In this document: positions 43,225 through 52,742 of the stretch, in pieces
How positions within the stretch are numbered: position 1 is the stretch's first letter
Layout: each line of letters starts with the position of its first letter
Origin: Sphingomonas colocasiae
GTDB lineage: Bacteria > Pseudomonadota > Alphaproteobacteria > Sphingomonadales > Sphingomonadaceae
NCBI RefSeq assembly: GCF_019880585.1
Contig: NZ_JAINVV010000008.1
Span: forward strand, 1-64,000
DNA length: 64,000 bases
Reading direction: 5' to 3'
Notes under the pieces: generated by a model
Seen by the model: only the letters and a program-made list of their open reading frames with translations
Told to the model about the DNA's origin: nothing
Databases searched by the model: none
Position numbers and translations under genes: made by a program

Positions 43225-44328
43225 CTACGTCGCCGGCCGCAATTCCGGCCCGCCACGGAACAGGCGATACAGGCCGACGGTCAGCAACGGCAGCACCAGC
43301 ACGACCAGGAAATAGGCCGCGCTGTAGCGATATCCCGTGCCGATCAGTTCAATGAGGCCGATCGCGGTGGCGGCATAGCCCGCCAGGATGATCAGCGCGA
43401 TCGCGATCGCCGGACGGGCAGCCTTGGGCAAGGGCCGGCCGCGATCGAGCCCGGTGCGCGCCAGCCGCTCGTTGAAGCCGTGCAGCAGGCCCACGCCCGT
43501 CTTCAGCAGCGCGCCGAAGATCACCAGCCGGATCACCAGCGACAAGGTCGGGCTGTCGACACGATCGAGCACATAGCTGACCGGCAAGGCGGACGCCTTC
43601 ACCTCCGGATAAAAGGCGCTGAGCGTAAGGAGGAAAGCGAAGCCGGGAAACAGGATCAACGGCCCGGCGATCGCGCCCGCCACCAGCGCCTCGCGCCGGC
43701 TCGCGAAATCGCGCGCGACGAAGATCAGCACGGGCAGGATGGTGATGTTGTACGCGGTATAGCTGACGCCGTTCCACAGCGCCGGGCCGGCATGGACGGG
43801 TTCGGCGCCGAGCGCGCCCGCCATATCGCCGCCGAATTGCGCGACGACGAGCACGAACATCGTGCCATAGGCGATGTAGAAGATGATCGACCAGGCGGAG
43901 ATGACGCGCTCGATCCAGGTGTTGCCGAAAAAGACGAGGCCCGCCACCATCGCCATGAACAGGCTGGCGCTCAGCCAGTGCGGCATGCCCGCCAGTTCGG
44001 CGAGCAACTCGCTCGCCGCCGCCGATACCACCGCCAGCGACAGGATGAGCGCCGCGATATAGCCGATCTCGAACAGCCAGCGGAACCGGCCGAGCAACAG
44101 CCCCATCAGGCTGTTATAATCGAACGCCCCGGCGCTCCGCGCGAGTTCGAAGGCGATCATCGCGCCGATGCTGAACAGCAAGGCGGTAAGCGCCATGCCG
44201 ATCAGACCGGAGGCCGGATTGACCGAGAGGAAGAACTCCACGAGTTCGCGCCCGGTGGCATAGCCGCCACCGACGAGCACCGCCTGGATGACGAGGCCGG
44301 GCACCACATAGCGAGTCAAACCGCGCAC
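43225..44328 (-). CDS. YkvI-like membrane protein
   Basis: A 367-residue protein with about ten hydrophobic helices starts at GTG 44328 behind GGGAGGA. The N-terminus, V-G-G-G-Y-A-T-G-R-E-L-V-E-F-F, is the unwound-helix signature of the YkvI family, a LeuT-fold APC-type transporter group of unknown substrate. An internal E-R-V-I-S-A-W-S-I-I-F-Y-I-A-Y-G-T-M-F follows. It is separated by 50 bp from the DUF427 gene on the same strand; cotranscription is possible. Confidence 0.8.
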   Translation of the reverse strand: MRGLTRYVVPGLVIQAVLVGGGYATGRELVEFFLSVNPASGLIGMALTALLFSIGAMIAFELARSAGAFDYNSLMGLLLGRFRWLFEIGYIAALILSLAVVSAAASELLAELAGMPHWLSASLFMAMVAGLVFFGNTWIERVISAWSIIFYIAYGTMFVLVVAQFGGDMAGALGAEPVHAGPALWNGVSYTAYNITILPVLIFVARDFASRREALVAGAIAGPLILFPGFAFLLTLSAFYPEVKASALPVSYVLDRVDSPTLSLVIRLVIFGALLKTGVGLLHGFNERLARTGLDRGRPLPKAARPAIAIALIILAGYAATAIGLIELIGTGYRYSAAYFLVVLVLPLLTVGLYRLFRGGPELRPAT

Positions 44329-44497
44329 ATCATTCCTCCCGCCATGTATCGAGCGCTTCCCGACGAAACCGGCCGCCGCCCTTTCGGGTAGCGAACGCGA
44401 ATTGCGCGATCATGCCCGTTCCGCCGCGCCCGCGCTTTCCGAATCGGGACTGGTTGTATCCCGATCGGGTCAGACGCGGCGCGTGGCGGCACCAGGC

Positions 44498-46399
44498 TCA
44501 GCGCGCGCCGGCCACGCGGACCGAGATCGCCGACGGCTGGCTGGCCGTATGGACGATCGAATGGGTCTGCGCCTTGAAGTCGCCCGGCCTGGCCTTGAGG
44601 ATGTTGGGCACGAAGGTCTGCGGATTGCGGTCGATCAGCGGGAACCAGCTGCTCTGCACCTGGACGGCGATGCGGTGCCCCTTCTTGAAGACGTGCGATG
44701 CCGAATGCAGGTCGATATCGTAGCGCAGCACCTTGCCCGGTGCGATCGGCTCGGGCTTTTCATAGCTGGTGCGGAAACGCCCGCGGAACACGTCGTTCGC
44801 GACCATGCGCTGGCGGCCGCGCAGCTCGACCGGCGTCGCCTCGTCCGACGGCGAGACGTCGATCAGCTTGACCACCCAGTCGGCATCGCTGCCCGTGGTG
44901 CTCGCGAAAAGCTGCGCGGCGATGTCGCCCGAAATCGTCAGATCCTCGGCCAGCGGTTCGGTCTGCCAGAACAGCACATCCTTGCGCTTGGCGAAGGGCG
45001 CCTGATCATCGGCGATCCAGCTCGACCAGGTGGAGCCGGGGCGCATGAAGGGCTTCAGGTTCGCCCGGTCGCGATAGGGCACGGGATTGGCGGGATCGGA
45101 GACGAAGCTGTCCGCCTTCTCGCCCGCGCCGGGCGCCTCGAACGACAGCCTGCCGCCGCTGCGCAGATACAGCTTCCGCTCGACGCTGTCGGCCGGCGGC
45201 CATTGCTTCAGCTTCTGCCACTGGTTGCTGCCCGACTGGAAGACCAGCGCCTCGGGCTGGTCGAGCGTGCCGATCCCTTTCAGCCAATAGCGGAACCAGG
45301 GCAGTTCGACATTGGTGCGGAACTCGGTGCCGGTCGGCGAACCGAGCTGATAGGGGCCATAGCTGCTGCCCTCGCCACGCCAGCCGCCATGATTCCAGGG
45401 ACCGACGACGAGATAGTTGAGCCCCTTGTCGTCGCCCTTCTCCTGATTGGCGTAGATTTCCATCGGCCCGTAGAAATCCTCCTGATCCCACCAGCCGGCG
45501 ACGATCAGGTTGGGCGTCGCCACCTTGGCGGGCATCATGTGCGAGGTGCGGCCCGTCTTCCAGAAAGCGTCGTAATTGGGGTGATTCACGAAATTCTGCC
45601 AGCTCGGCATGGTGCGGCCCAGCTTCTGCTGGTCGAGCGTCGCGAGGTCGGTCTGCTTCAGATACCAGTCATAGGCGTCGTCGGTGCCGAAATCGAAAGC
45701 CTGCATCGATCGGCCGTCGGTTTCCAGCGCCGACACCCATGACCAGGCATAATCGAGGCGGAAAGCGCCATTGTGCAGAAAGTCGTCGCCGATGAACATG
45801 TCCTCGGGCGAGGCCTGGGACGAGACCGCCTTGAGCGCCGGATGCGGATCGATCGTCGCGATGGCCGATGTCCAGCCGCCATAGGAGACGCCGAATACGC
45901 CGACCTTGCCGTTATTGTCGGGCAGGGTCTTCACCAGCCAGTCGATCGAATCATAGGTATCGGTCGCCTCGTCGATCCCGTCGGGCGTCGTCCTGGTCGG
46001 CCGCAGATTGACGAACTCGCCCTCCGACGCGAAACGGCCGCGAATATCCTGGAAGACGAAGATATACTTGTCGGCAGCCAGCTCGGCATAGCCGCCGCCC
46101 TTGGCCAGCGCATGATCGATCCGCGCGCTGGTGAAGCCATAGGGCGATCGCGTCATCATGATCGGCAGCTTCTCGGTCACGCCCTTGGGGCGCCAGACCT
46201 GCGCGTGCAGCTTCACGCCGTCGCGCATCGGGATCATCACATCTTCGCTGACATAGCCGGAAACCGGGGCTTCGGCCGGCGCCGGCTGGGCCTGCGCGAA
46301 GGCGGCGGGTGTCGATACGATCGGCGTGGACAGGCCGCACAGCGCCGCCACCGCCAACAGCCGGGCCAGATGCCCGCGACGAACCCTCAATCCATTCAT
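44498..46399 (-). CDS. CocE/NonD family (S15) hydrolase, secreted
   Basis: A 633-residue protein starts at ATG 46399 behind GGGAGGC; a signal peptide ends near A-F-A-Q-A. The N-terminal alpha/beta domain has M-R-D-G-V-K-L, F-Q-D-I-R-G-R-F, the nucleophile elbow G-V-S-Y-G-G-W (Ser near 180) and G-P-W-N-H-G-G-W with catalytic His. The C-terminal jelly-roll PepX_C domain contains S-G-D-I-A-A-Q-L-F-A-S-T-T. The family includes X-Pro dipeptidyl peptidases, alpha-amino-acid ester hydrolases and cocaine esterase. Periplasmic peptidase or beta-lactam/ester hydrolase role likely. Confidence 0.9.
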   Translation of the reverse strand: MNGLRVRRGHLARLLAVAALCGLSTPIVSTPAAFAQAQPAPAEAPVSGYVSEDVMIPMRDGVKLHAQVWRPKGVTEKLPIMMTRSPYGFTSARIDHALAKGGGYAELAADKYIFVFQDIRGRFASEGEFVNLRPTRTTPDGIDEATDTYDSIDWLVKTLPDNNGKVGVFGVSYGGWTSAIATIDPHPALKAVSSQASPEDMFIGDDFLHNGAFRLDYAWSWVSALETDGRSMQAFDFGTDDAYDWYLKQTDLATLDQQKLGRTMPSWQNFVNHPNYDAFWKTGRTSHMMPAKVATPNLIVAGWWDQEDFYGPMEIYANQEKGDDKGLNYLVVGPWNHGGWRGEGSSYGPYQLGSPTGTEFRTNVELPWFRYWLKGIGTLDQPEALVFQSGSNQWQKLKQWPPADSVERKLYLRSGGRLSFEAPGAGEKADSFVSDPANPVPYRDRANLKPFMRPGSTWSSWIADDQAPFAKRKDVLFWQTEPLAEDLTISGDIAAQLFASTTGSDADWVVKLIDVSPSDEATPVELRGRQRMVANDVFRGRFRTSYEKPEPIAPGKVLRYDIDLHSASHVFKKGHRIAVQVQSSWFPLIDRNPQTFVPNILKARPGDFKAQTHSIVHTASQPSAISVRVAGAR

Positions 46400-46513
46400 G
46401 CAACGCCTCCCATTTTTCCGGCGAGACGAGACGAACGGAAATGATTTGTCAATATCTTCGAGAATTTTTCCAGACAGGATCAATAAATCCTGAACTGGCG
46501 CGCGCTACGGTCG

Positions 46514-47632
46514 TCATTCGGCGAGCGCGACCTCGACGGTGGTCGACAGGCCCGGTCGCAGCCGCGCCAGATCGCGCTGTCCGGCATCGAGCACGATCCG
46601 CACCGGCACGCGCTGCACGATCTTGGTGAAATTGCCGCTGCCGGGCTCGAACGGCAGCAGCGAGAATTCCGAACCGGAGGCTGGTGCGAAACTCTCGACA
46701 CGCCCGGTCAGCGCATCGCCACCCAGCGCATCGACCTTCACCCGCGCCGTCTGGCCGACCAGCATGCGCCGGGTCTGGGTCTCCTTGAAATTGGCGACCA
46801 CATAGAGCCCCTGATTGGGAACGAGGGTCAGCAACCGCGTGCCCGGCTGGACGAAATCGCCCGGCTGCGCCTGGCGGTTGCCGACAATGCCGGAGACGGG
46901 CGCGCGCACCAGCGTGTAGCCGCGATCCTGCTCGGCCAGGCTGCGTGCCGCGCGGGCGCGCTCGGCCCCCGCCAGCGCGCGCTCCAGATCGGCCTGAAGC
47001 CCCGCGCGACGGGTCGCCGTCACCGTCGCGCGATCGCGCGTCGCCGCGAGGCTGGCGATATCGTGCTGCGCCCTCGCGCGCGCATCGGCGGCGGCGGCGC
47101 TCACCCGTTCTGCATCGCGACGGGTGGCGAAACCGCGCTGCATCAGCGCCGCGAAACGGTCATTGTCCGCCTCGGCACGGCGGCGCTCCGCGTCCGACGA
47201 GGCGATCGCGGTCCGCGCCACCGCGATATCGGCGTCGGCCAGCCGGTTTTCCGCGACATGCGACGCCAGCGCCGCGCGCGCCGCCGCCACGCCCGCATCG
47301 GCGTCATGCACCGCGGCGTCGGCGGCGGCGAGCCGGGCGGCGAATTCGCGATCGTCGATGCGCACCAGCGGATCGCCCGCGCGGACCTGCTGATTGTCGC
47401 GCACCAGCACCGTGGTGATCTGCCCGCCGATCCGCGAGGAGACCATCGTGCTGTCCGCGCGCAGATAGGCATTGTCGGTCGCTTCGCGTGACGCCGGCGA
47501 GAGGATCCAGGCGACGCCCGCCGCCGCCAGCAGCAAGGCGGCACCGCCCGCGACGAGCGGACGCGGAACGCGGCGCGGTGGCGCATCAGCGACGGGCGCC
47601 GCCACGATCGGTTCGGCGGTCAGCGCGTTCAT
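46514..47632 (-). CDS. emrA: HlyD/EmrA-type membrane fusion protein
   Basis: A 372-residue protein with an N-terminal TM helix (about 28-45). The biotinyl-lipoyl-like halves begin T-D-N-A-Y-L-R-A-D and close with V-R-A-P-V-S-G-I-V-G-N. Between them is a long alpha-helical hairpin rich in Ala and Arg, and after them V-V-A-N-F-K-E-T-Q. This is the EmrA/HlyD pattern of tripartite pumps linking an inner-membrane transporter to a TolC channel. Last gene of the TetR-thioesterase-emrA operon; the EmrB partner is encoded divergently at 48727. Confidence 0.9.
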   Translation of the reverse strand: MNALTAEPIVAAPVADAPPRRVPRPLVAGGAALLLAAAGVAWILSPASREATDNAYLRADSTMVSSRIGGQITTVLVRDNQQVRAGDPLVRIDDREFAARLAAADAAVHDADAGVAAARAALASHVAENRLADADIAVARTAIASSDAERRRAEADNDRFAALMQRGFATRRDAERVSAAAADARARAQHDIASLAATRDRATVTATRRAGLQADLERALAGAERARAARSLAEQDRGYTLVRAPVSGIVGNRQAQPGDFVQPGTRLLTLVPNQGLYVVANFKETQTRRMLVGQTARVKVDALGGDALTGRVESFAPASGSEFSLLPFEPGSGNFTKIVQRVPVRIVLDAGQRDLARLRPGLSTTVEVALAE

Positions 47633-48066
47633 GGCGTGATCACCAGCAATGTCGAGGTGGCGGAGGCGAGCAGACGCCCGTTCGCATCGGTCAGCTTCGC
47701 CTCAGCGAAAGCGACGCGACGCCCGATCGATATCACCGTGCCTTCGGCTCGGACCCGGCCGGTCCTGGCGGTCATCGCGCGGTGATAGGCCACTTTGAGC
47801 TCGAGCGTCGTATAGCTCTGCCCCGGCGCGAGCCGTGAATGGGTGGCGATGCCGCAGGCGGAATCGAGCAGGGTCGCGGCATAGCCGCCATGCACGGTGC
47901 CGAGCGGATTATAAGTGCGCCCGTCGGGCTCCCCTTCGAACACGGCGCGCCCCTCCGCCACCTCGACCAGCGCGAAATCGAGCGTGCGGCCGATCGGCGG
48001 CTGGTTGCCATGCGCCAGCATCGCGCGGAGCTGATCGAGGCCGGAAAGATCGGCGCTGTCACTCAT
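47629..48066 (-). CDS. PaaI-type hotdog thioesterase
   Basis: A 145-residue protein of the hotdog fold. The active-site stretch is N-P-L-G-T-V-H-G-G-Y-A-A-T-L-L-D-S-A-C (H-G-G then D-S), followed by L-E-L-K-V-A-Y-H-R and G-T-V-I-S-I-G-R-R-V-A. The PaaI/DUF4442 family hydrolyses aryl- or acyl-CoA. It overlaps both the TetR gene and emrA by 4 bp, so it is cotranscribed. Possibly helps detoxify an acyl-CoA linked to the pump substrate. Confidence 0.85.
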   Translation of the reverse strand: MSDSADLSGLDQLRAMLAHGNQPPIGRTLDFALVEVAEGRAVFEGEPDGRTYNPLGTVHGGYAATLLDSACGIATHSRLAPGQSYTTLELKVAYHRAMTARTGRVRAEGTVISIGRRVAFAEAKLTDANGRLLASATSTLLVITP

Positions 48067-48656
48067 GCCCCGCCTCCCAGCCCGAACCGGTTCCGGATCG
48101 CGGCGGCGGCATGCGCCAGGATCGCATCGGACTGGGCGGGATCCGCCACGGCGCGCGACAGCGACAGCGCACCGACCATTTCCGAAAGCATCGCACTCGC
48201 GGCGGCATCGGCATCAGCCACGCCGAGACGCGCCAGCGCACCGGCCAGCCAGCCGGTGAGCGCCGCTATACCCCGGCCGAAACGCTCGCGCGAAACCGGC
48301 TCCAGCCGCGCCATGTCGGTCGAGAGCGCGGCGATCGGGCAGCCGCGTTCGCGCGAATCGCGGTGCCGCCGCGACAGGTAGAAACCGACATAGGCGTCGA
48401 GCGCGGCCGCCGGATCGCGCTCCGCCGTCTCATGATCGAAACGCCCGCGCACATCATCGAACATCACGCCGATCGCCTGCGCGACCAGATCGTCCTTCGA
48501 CGCGAAATGCGCGTAGAATCCACCATGGGTGAGCCCGGCCTGCTTCATCAGCGCGGCCACGCCGACGCCGTCCGGCCCCCTGGCTCGGATCGCCGAGGCC
48601 GCCTCTCTCAGGATCTTCTCGCGGGTCTTTCCCCGGTGTTCGGCATCGTAGCGCAT
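48063..48656 (-). CDS. TetR/AcrR-family regulator
   Basis: A 197-residue protein with an N-terminal HTH: T-R-E-K-I-L-R-E-A-A-S-A-I-R-A-R-G-P-D-G-V-G-V-A and L-T-H-G-G-F-Y-A-H-F-A-S-K-D-D-L. The C-terminal ligand domain contains R-G-C-P-I-A-A-L-S-T-D, as in AcrR relatives with a conserved C-P-I. It is divergent from emrB, with a perfect palindrome between. It likely represses both transcription units. Confidence 0.9.
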   Translation of the reverse strand: MRYDAEHRGKTREKILREAASAIRARGPDGVGVAALMKQAGLTHGGFYAHFASKDDLVAQAIGVMFDDVRGRFDHETAERDPAAALDAYVGFYLSRRHRDSRERGCPIAALSTDMARLEPVSRERFGRGIAALTGWLAGALARLGVADADAAASAMLSEMVGALSLSRAVADPAQSDAILAHAAAAIRNRFGLGGGA

Positions 48657-48672
48657 CGCCGCCTCTTGCTTT

Positions 48673-48690
48673 ATATGATGATCATCATAT
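48673..48690. promoter_or_regulatory. perfect 18-bp palindrome, candidate TetR operator
   Basis: ATATGATGATCATCATAT lies in the 70-bp gap between the TetR and emrB genes, 37 bp before the emrB ATG and 17 bp before the TetR ATG. TetR dimers bind such symmetric sites. Binding here would control both directions. Confidence 0.65.
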
Positions 48691-48726
48691 TATCACCGTC
48701 CCGCAAGCGCAAGGGGTGAAGGAGCG

Positions 48727-50277
48727 ATGGCGAACACGATGATCGCCCCGGAGGCGCTGCCGGACGCGCGCAAATATCTGATCTTCGGGGTGATGGCGTT
48801 CGGCCAGTTCCTGGCGCTGATCGACATCCAGATCGTCGCCTCCTCGCTCAACGAGGTGCGCGCGGGGCTGTCGGCGAGCGCCGACGAGATCAGCTGGGTG
48901 CAGACCGCCTATCTGATGGCGGAACTGGTGATGATCCCCTTCGCCGCGTTCCTGGCGCAGGCGATGTCGACGCGCTGGCTGTTCGCGCTGTCGGCCGGCC
49001 TCTTCACGGTGGCGAGCGCGCTGTGCGGCCTGGCCTGGAGCATCGAATCGATGATCGCCTTTCGCGCGCTGCAGGGCTTTGTCGGCGGCGCGATGGTGCC
49101 GACCGTGTTCGCGACCGGTTTCGTGCTGTTCACCGGCAAGCAGCGCGCGATGATCCCCGCGATCCTCGGCATGGTCTCGGTCCTCGCGCCCACGATGGGG
49201 CCGACGCTGGGCGGCTGGATCACCGACGCGTTCAGCTGGCGCTGGATCTTCTACGTCAACATCGTGCCGGGCACGCTCGTCGCGGTGCTGGCGTTCCTGT
49301 TGATCCGTGTCGACCAGGCCGATCCGTCGATGCTGAGGCGGATCGACTGGATGCATCTGGCGGCGATGGCGGTGTTCCTGGGCGGGCTCGAATATGTGCT
49401 GGAGGAAGGCCCCCGGAACGACTGGTTCGAGGATGAGGCGATCGCGATCGGCGGCTGGCTGTCGTTCGTGGCGCTGCTGCTGTTCCTCGAACGATCCTTC
49501 CGGTCGAGCCGCCCGATCGTCAGCCTGACGCCCTTTCGCCGGCCGACCTTCGTTTTCGCCTGCGTGTTCAACCTGGTGATCGGCTTCGGCATCTATTCGG
49601 CGACCTATCTGGTGCCCGTCTTCCTGGGCACGGTGCGCGGCTATAACGCGTCGGAGATCGGCACCACGGTGTTCGTCGCCGGACTGATCCAGATGCTCGG
49701 CGTGCCCGTCGCCGCCGCGCTTTCGCAACGGATCGATCCGCGGATCATGATCACCTGCGGCCTTGGCCTGTTCGCCGCCGGCCTGTGGATGTTCAGCTTC
49801 ATGACGCCCGAATGGGGTTTCCACGCGCTGCTCTGGCCGCAGGCGGTGCGCAGCTTCGCGATCATGCTCTGCATCGTGCCGAGCGTGACAATGGCGCTCG
49901 CCGGCTTCGAGGGGCCGGAACTGCGCTACGCATCCGGCCTGTTCAACCTGATGCGCAACCTGGGCGGCGCGATCGGGATCGCATTGGTCAACACCTGGCT
50001 GCAGGACAATGGCCGGCTCCACATGCTGCGGCTGGGCGAGGCTTTGGGCAGTGCGGGCCGCAGCGGCGGCGAGCTGATCGAGGCGCTGGCCCGCCACGCG
50101 AGCACGATCACGCCCGATCCGGCGCGCGCGCTGATGATGGCGCAGGCGCTGGCGGGGCGGATCGTCCAGCGCGAAGCGCTGACATTGGCGTTCAACGACG
50201 TCTTCCGGCTGATGGCGCTGCTGTTCCTCGCCGCGCTGGTCCTGGTGCCCTTTTGCCGGCCGGTCCGCCAGGGCTGA
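48727..50277 (+). CDS. emrB: MFS transporter, DHA2 family (EmrB-like)
   Basis: A 516-residue inner-membrane protein with 14 hydrophobic segments starts at ATG 48727 behind GAAGGAG. Features: L-A-L-I-D-I-Q-I-V-A-S-S-L near helix 1, S-W-V-Q-T-A-Y-L-M-A-E, and motif C-like G-P-T-L-G-G-W-I-T-D. D-I-Q-I-V is in place of the D-x-T-I-V-N of most EmrB proteins. Drug or toxic small-molecule export with the divergently encoded EmrA is inferred. No TolC gene is nearby. Confidence 0.9.
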   Translation: MANTMIAPEALPDARKYLIFGVMAFGQFLALIDIQIVASSLNEVRAGLSASADEISWVQTAYLMAELVMIPFAAFLAQAMSTRWLFALSAGLFTVASALCGLAWSIESMIAFRALQGFVGGAMVPTVFATGFVLFTGKQRAMIPAILGMVSVLAPTMGPTLGGWITDAFSWRWIFYVNIVPGTLVAVLAFLLIRVDQADPSMLRRIDWMHLAAMAVFLGGLEYVLEEGPRNDWFEDEAIAIGGWLSFVALLLFLERSFRSSRPIVSLTPFRRPTFVFACVFNLVIGFGIYSATYLVPVFLGTVRGYNASEIGTTVFVAGLIQMLGVPVAAALSQRIDPRIMITCGLGLFAAGLWMFSFMTPEWGFHALLWPQAVRSFAIMLCIVPSVTMALAGFEGPELRYASGLFNLMRNLGGAIGIALVNTWLQDNGRLHMLRLGEALGSAGRSGGELIEALARHASTITPDPARALMMAQALAGRIVQREALTLAFNDVFRLMALLFLAALVLVPFCRPVRQG

Positions 50278-50296
50278 TGGCGGACCGGCCGCTCGA

Positions 50297-51379
50297 TCAT
50301 TTCCGCCAGACCGCGACGCTGGCCGAACCGCAGGTATAGGATGAGGTCCGCTTGTAACCCTGCTTGGTATAGTCGGCGTGCCTGGCCGCCGCTTCCGCCG
50401 CGCTCATGCCATGGAAGGTCGCCCATTTGCCCTGCGCCGGAACCCATTTGGAATCATAGGTCGCGCCGTTCGCCTTGCAGGTGACGATATCGGGCATGAT
50501 GCCCGAATCGGCGAGATGGTCGACCATGCGCTGATAATTGGCGCTGGCCACGCCGTTGAAGCTGTAATTGCCGATGCGGTGCGGCGCCCAGAGCAGCACC
50601 GGTGCCAGCGGCATCTCCTTTCCGGCAAGCGGCGTCCATGTGCCGTTGATCTCCGCCGCGTCGTTGACCAGCGTGTTCGTCATCCCGCGCTTGAACGGCA
50701 TCGGCTGGGGAACACCGTTTTTGACGACATGGACATGCAGGTGCGGCCCGGAGGAATCGCCCGAATTGCCGATCACCCCCAGCTTCTGCCCGGCAACGAT
50801 GCGCGCGCCGTTGGTCACCTTGGTCTCCAGCAACAGGCTGGGCGAATTGCCGTCGCGTTTGGTGCTGGTGAGCAGGGCCGCATTGTGCGGGCAGAGCGAG
50901 GCTTCGATGCCGCCGGCCGGCGCATGTGCATAGAGCACATGGTTCCCGTCATCCTGGAGCACCCAGAGATGGTTGCCGCCGAACGGCATATTGCCCTTCG
51001 TGAATTCGGCATGTTTGCTGCCGGGAATATTCTCCGGCGCGTTGCGCCAGCAGCCGACAACGGTGCCCGATGCGATGGCGTAGAACGGCTTTCCATAGAC
51101 CACCCAGTTCGACAGGATCTTTTTGTCCGCATTGGCGGTCTTCAATCCCGACCAGATATTGTCGGCGCCCAATCGACGCGCGCCGATATCCTTGCCGAGC
51201 ACTTGGGTGGGATTTTCCTTCGAATGGACGCCCGCCGAATAGCGTTCCTCCGGCCCCAGATCATTGGCGCGCAGCGGCGGTTCATAACCCGCCTGCGCCA
51301 TCGCCGCCCCGCCGGGAATCATCGCGGCGCAGGCCATCAGAAGATGGGCGACCCCGCCCCTTGCACGCGTGTGAACCAT
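50297..51379 (-). CDS. secreted M23 (LytM-like) metallopeptidase
   Basis: A 360-residue protein starts at ATG 51379 behind GGGAGAG, with a signal peptide (to about 28). The M23 domain (about 95-235) carries Y-A-I-A-S-G-T-V-V, the L-Y-A-H segment and the second metal motif G-P-H-L-H-V-H-V. The canonical first motif H-x-x-x-D is not clearly seen (G-G-N-H-L-W-V-L-Q-D is nearby), so catalysis is uncertain. The C-terminal about 120 residues, with Y-D-S-K-W-V-P, form an extra domain. Convergent with emrB. Confidence 0.75.
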   Translation of the reverse strand: MVHTRARGGVAHLLMACAAMIPGGAAMAQAGYEPPLRANDLGPEERYSAGVHSKENPTQVLGKDIGARRLGADNIWSGLKTANADKKILSNWVVYGKPFYAIASGTVVGCWRNAPENIPGSKHAEFTKGNMPFGGNHLWVLQDDGNHVLYAHAPAGGIEASLCPHNAALLTSTKRDGNSPSLLLETKVTNGARIVAGQKLGVIGNSGDSSGPHLHVHVVKNGVPQPMPFKRGMTNTLVNDAAEINGTWTPLAGKEMPLAPVLLWAPHRIGNYSFNGVASANYQRMVDHLADSGIMPDIVTCKANGATYDSKWVPAQGKWATFHGMSAAEAAARHADYTKQGYKRTSSYTCGSASVAVWRK

Positions 51380-51609
51380 CGCAACTCTCCCAGAACGATT
51401 GATACGAACCGCTGCGATATCTGGTCACATCGCATGGCCCGCGGACCTAAGGGGGATGAGAAGGACGGAGACAAGCGCGCGGCCGATCGGCCGGTGCGAT
51501 GTATCCACGCGTGCAAGATCCGTATCGCCGGCGACGGCGGCCACGCCCGAAACGACCCTTGTCATCGCATCGGCCAGTGCTCTTCGGCTGCCGCCGTTTC
51601 GCGCAACGC
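51380..51609. other. gene-free intergenic region
   Basis: No convincing gene is seen in these 230 bases between the M23 gene and the AraC-type gene. Short overlapping ORFs on both strands lack ribosome sites and known features. Confidence 0.4.
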
Positions 51610-52656
51610 CTATCTGAGCGCGCGGATCCAGTCCCACATATGTTCGCCACCGGGATCGCGGGCGGGCTCGGGCAGGCGGCTCGCGGCAAGCGCGCGTGCC
51701 TCGTTCGGGGTCAGGCCGAAGCGCTGCCGAAAGGCGCGCGCGAAATTGGTGCGCCAGAGAAAGCCGCAGCTTTGCGCCACATCGGCGATCGCGATGCCCC
51801 GCCGGGCGGGATCGCGCAGCATGGCATGGGCCAGATGCAATCGGTGATCACGCAGGCAGGCAGCGAAGCCACCATGCGGCTCCATCAGATAGTAGAGCTT
51901 GCGGCGCGATATGCCGAAACGCGCCGCCACGCCGGCCACGCTCAAACCGGCATCCGCCGCATTCTCGCCCAGGAAGCGGCGGATCCGCGCGGTCAGGATC
52001 GGATCGAAGCCTGCCGCTTCCTCTACCGGCCCTTCCGCGTTGAGCACCGCGGCGGCGAGGGAGAGCGTCGGCCGCACCACCGCCTCGGCATCGCCGGCGC
52101 TCATCATGGGGGCGGCCGCGAACAAGGCGACCAGATGATTGCGCAACAGCGCCGTGAGCGGCGCGGCGCCCGGAATCCGCCGCAGATTATGCGCGTCGGG
52201 CGCATCGAGCAGCGGAGCCAGCAACCGGCGCGGCACAGTGAGGTTGAGGCTGTCGAACGCGCTGGCCACCGTCGCCTGACGCTGCGCGAGATCGGCGACG
52301 AGCAGATCGCCCGCCATCGCCTCTCCGTTCCCCATGCCGTCGCGCGGCCCATGCCGGCCGGACAGGCAGAATTGCAGCGTGATATGATCGATTCCGTCGC
52401 GGCCGATGCGCGCGCGAGACCGATCGAAGGTTTGCGCCGAACAGCGATAGGCCGTCAGCACCACCTCACCGAAATGAAAGGCCTCGGCGCGGAAATGGAA
52501 TTCCGTATCTTCCACCAGGCGCGCGCGGACATCGTAAAGCGCGCCCATGCTGTCATGCCACAGCGCCAGTGCGGCGGCCGGCCGCATGCGCGCCGTATCG
52601 AGCAGGCTGTACGGGATCCGGATTCCGGCGTCGGGACCATGTTCGAGCATCTGCAC
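51610..52656 (-). CDS. AraC-family transcriptional regulator
   Basis: A 348-residue protein. The N-terminal AraC_binding_2-like domain (about 30-210) contains F-H-F-G-E-V-V-L-T-A-Y. The C-terminal double HTH (about 235-335) contains L-S-V-A-G-V-A-A-R-F-G-I-S-R-R-K-L-Y-Y and I-A-D-V-A-Q-S-C-G-F-L-W-R-T-N-F-A-R-A-F-R-Q-R-F-G. It is of the NphR/FeaR-like group. Start GTG 52656; ATG 52650 is equally good. It lies downstream of, and on the same strand as, the serine-hydrolase genes. Confidence 0.85.
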   Translation of the reverse strand: MQMLEHGPDAGIRIPYSLLDTARMRPAAALALWHDSMGALYDVRARLVEDTEFHFRAEAFHFGEVVLTAYRCSAQTFDRSRARIGRDGIDHITLQFCLSGRHGPRDGMGNGEAMAGDLLVADLAQRQATVASAFDSLNLTVPRRLLAPLLDAPDAHNLRRIPGAAPLTALLRNHLVALFAAAPMMSAGDAEAVVRPTLSLAAAVLNAEGPVEEAAGFDPILTARIRRFLGENAADAGLSVAGVAARFGISRRKLYYLMEPHGGFAACLRDHRLHLAHAMLRDPARRGIAIADVAQSCGFLWRTNFARAFRQRFGLTPNEARALAASRLPEPARDPGGEHMWDWIRALR

Positions 52657-52742
52657 ACCGCCCTGTGCCCTATCCCACCCGGACAGGACGCTCGGTCAGA
52701 GCGGTGCGATCGTCAAGCCCGGAATGCGGAAGCCCGCCGCGT

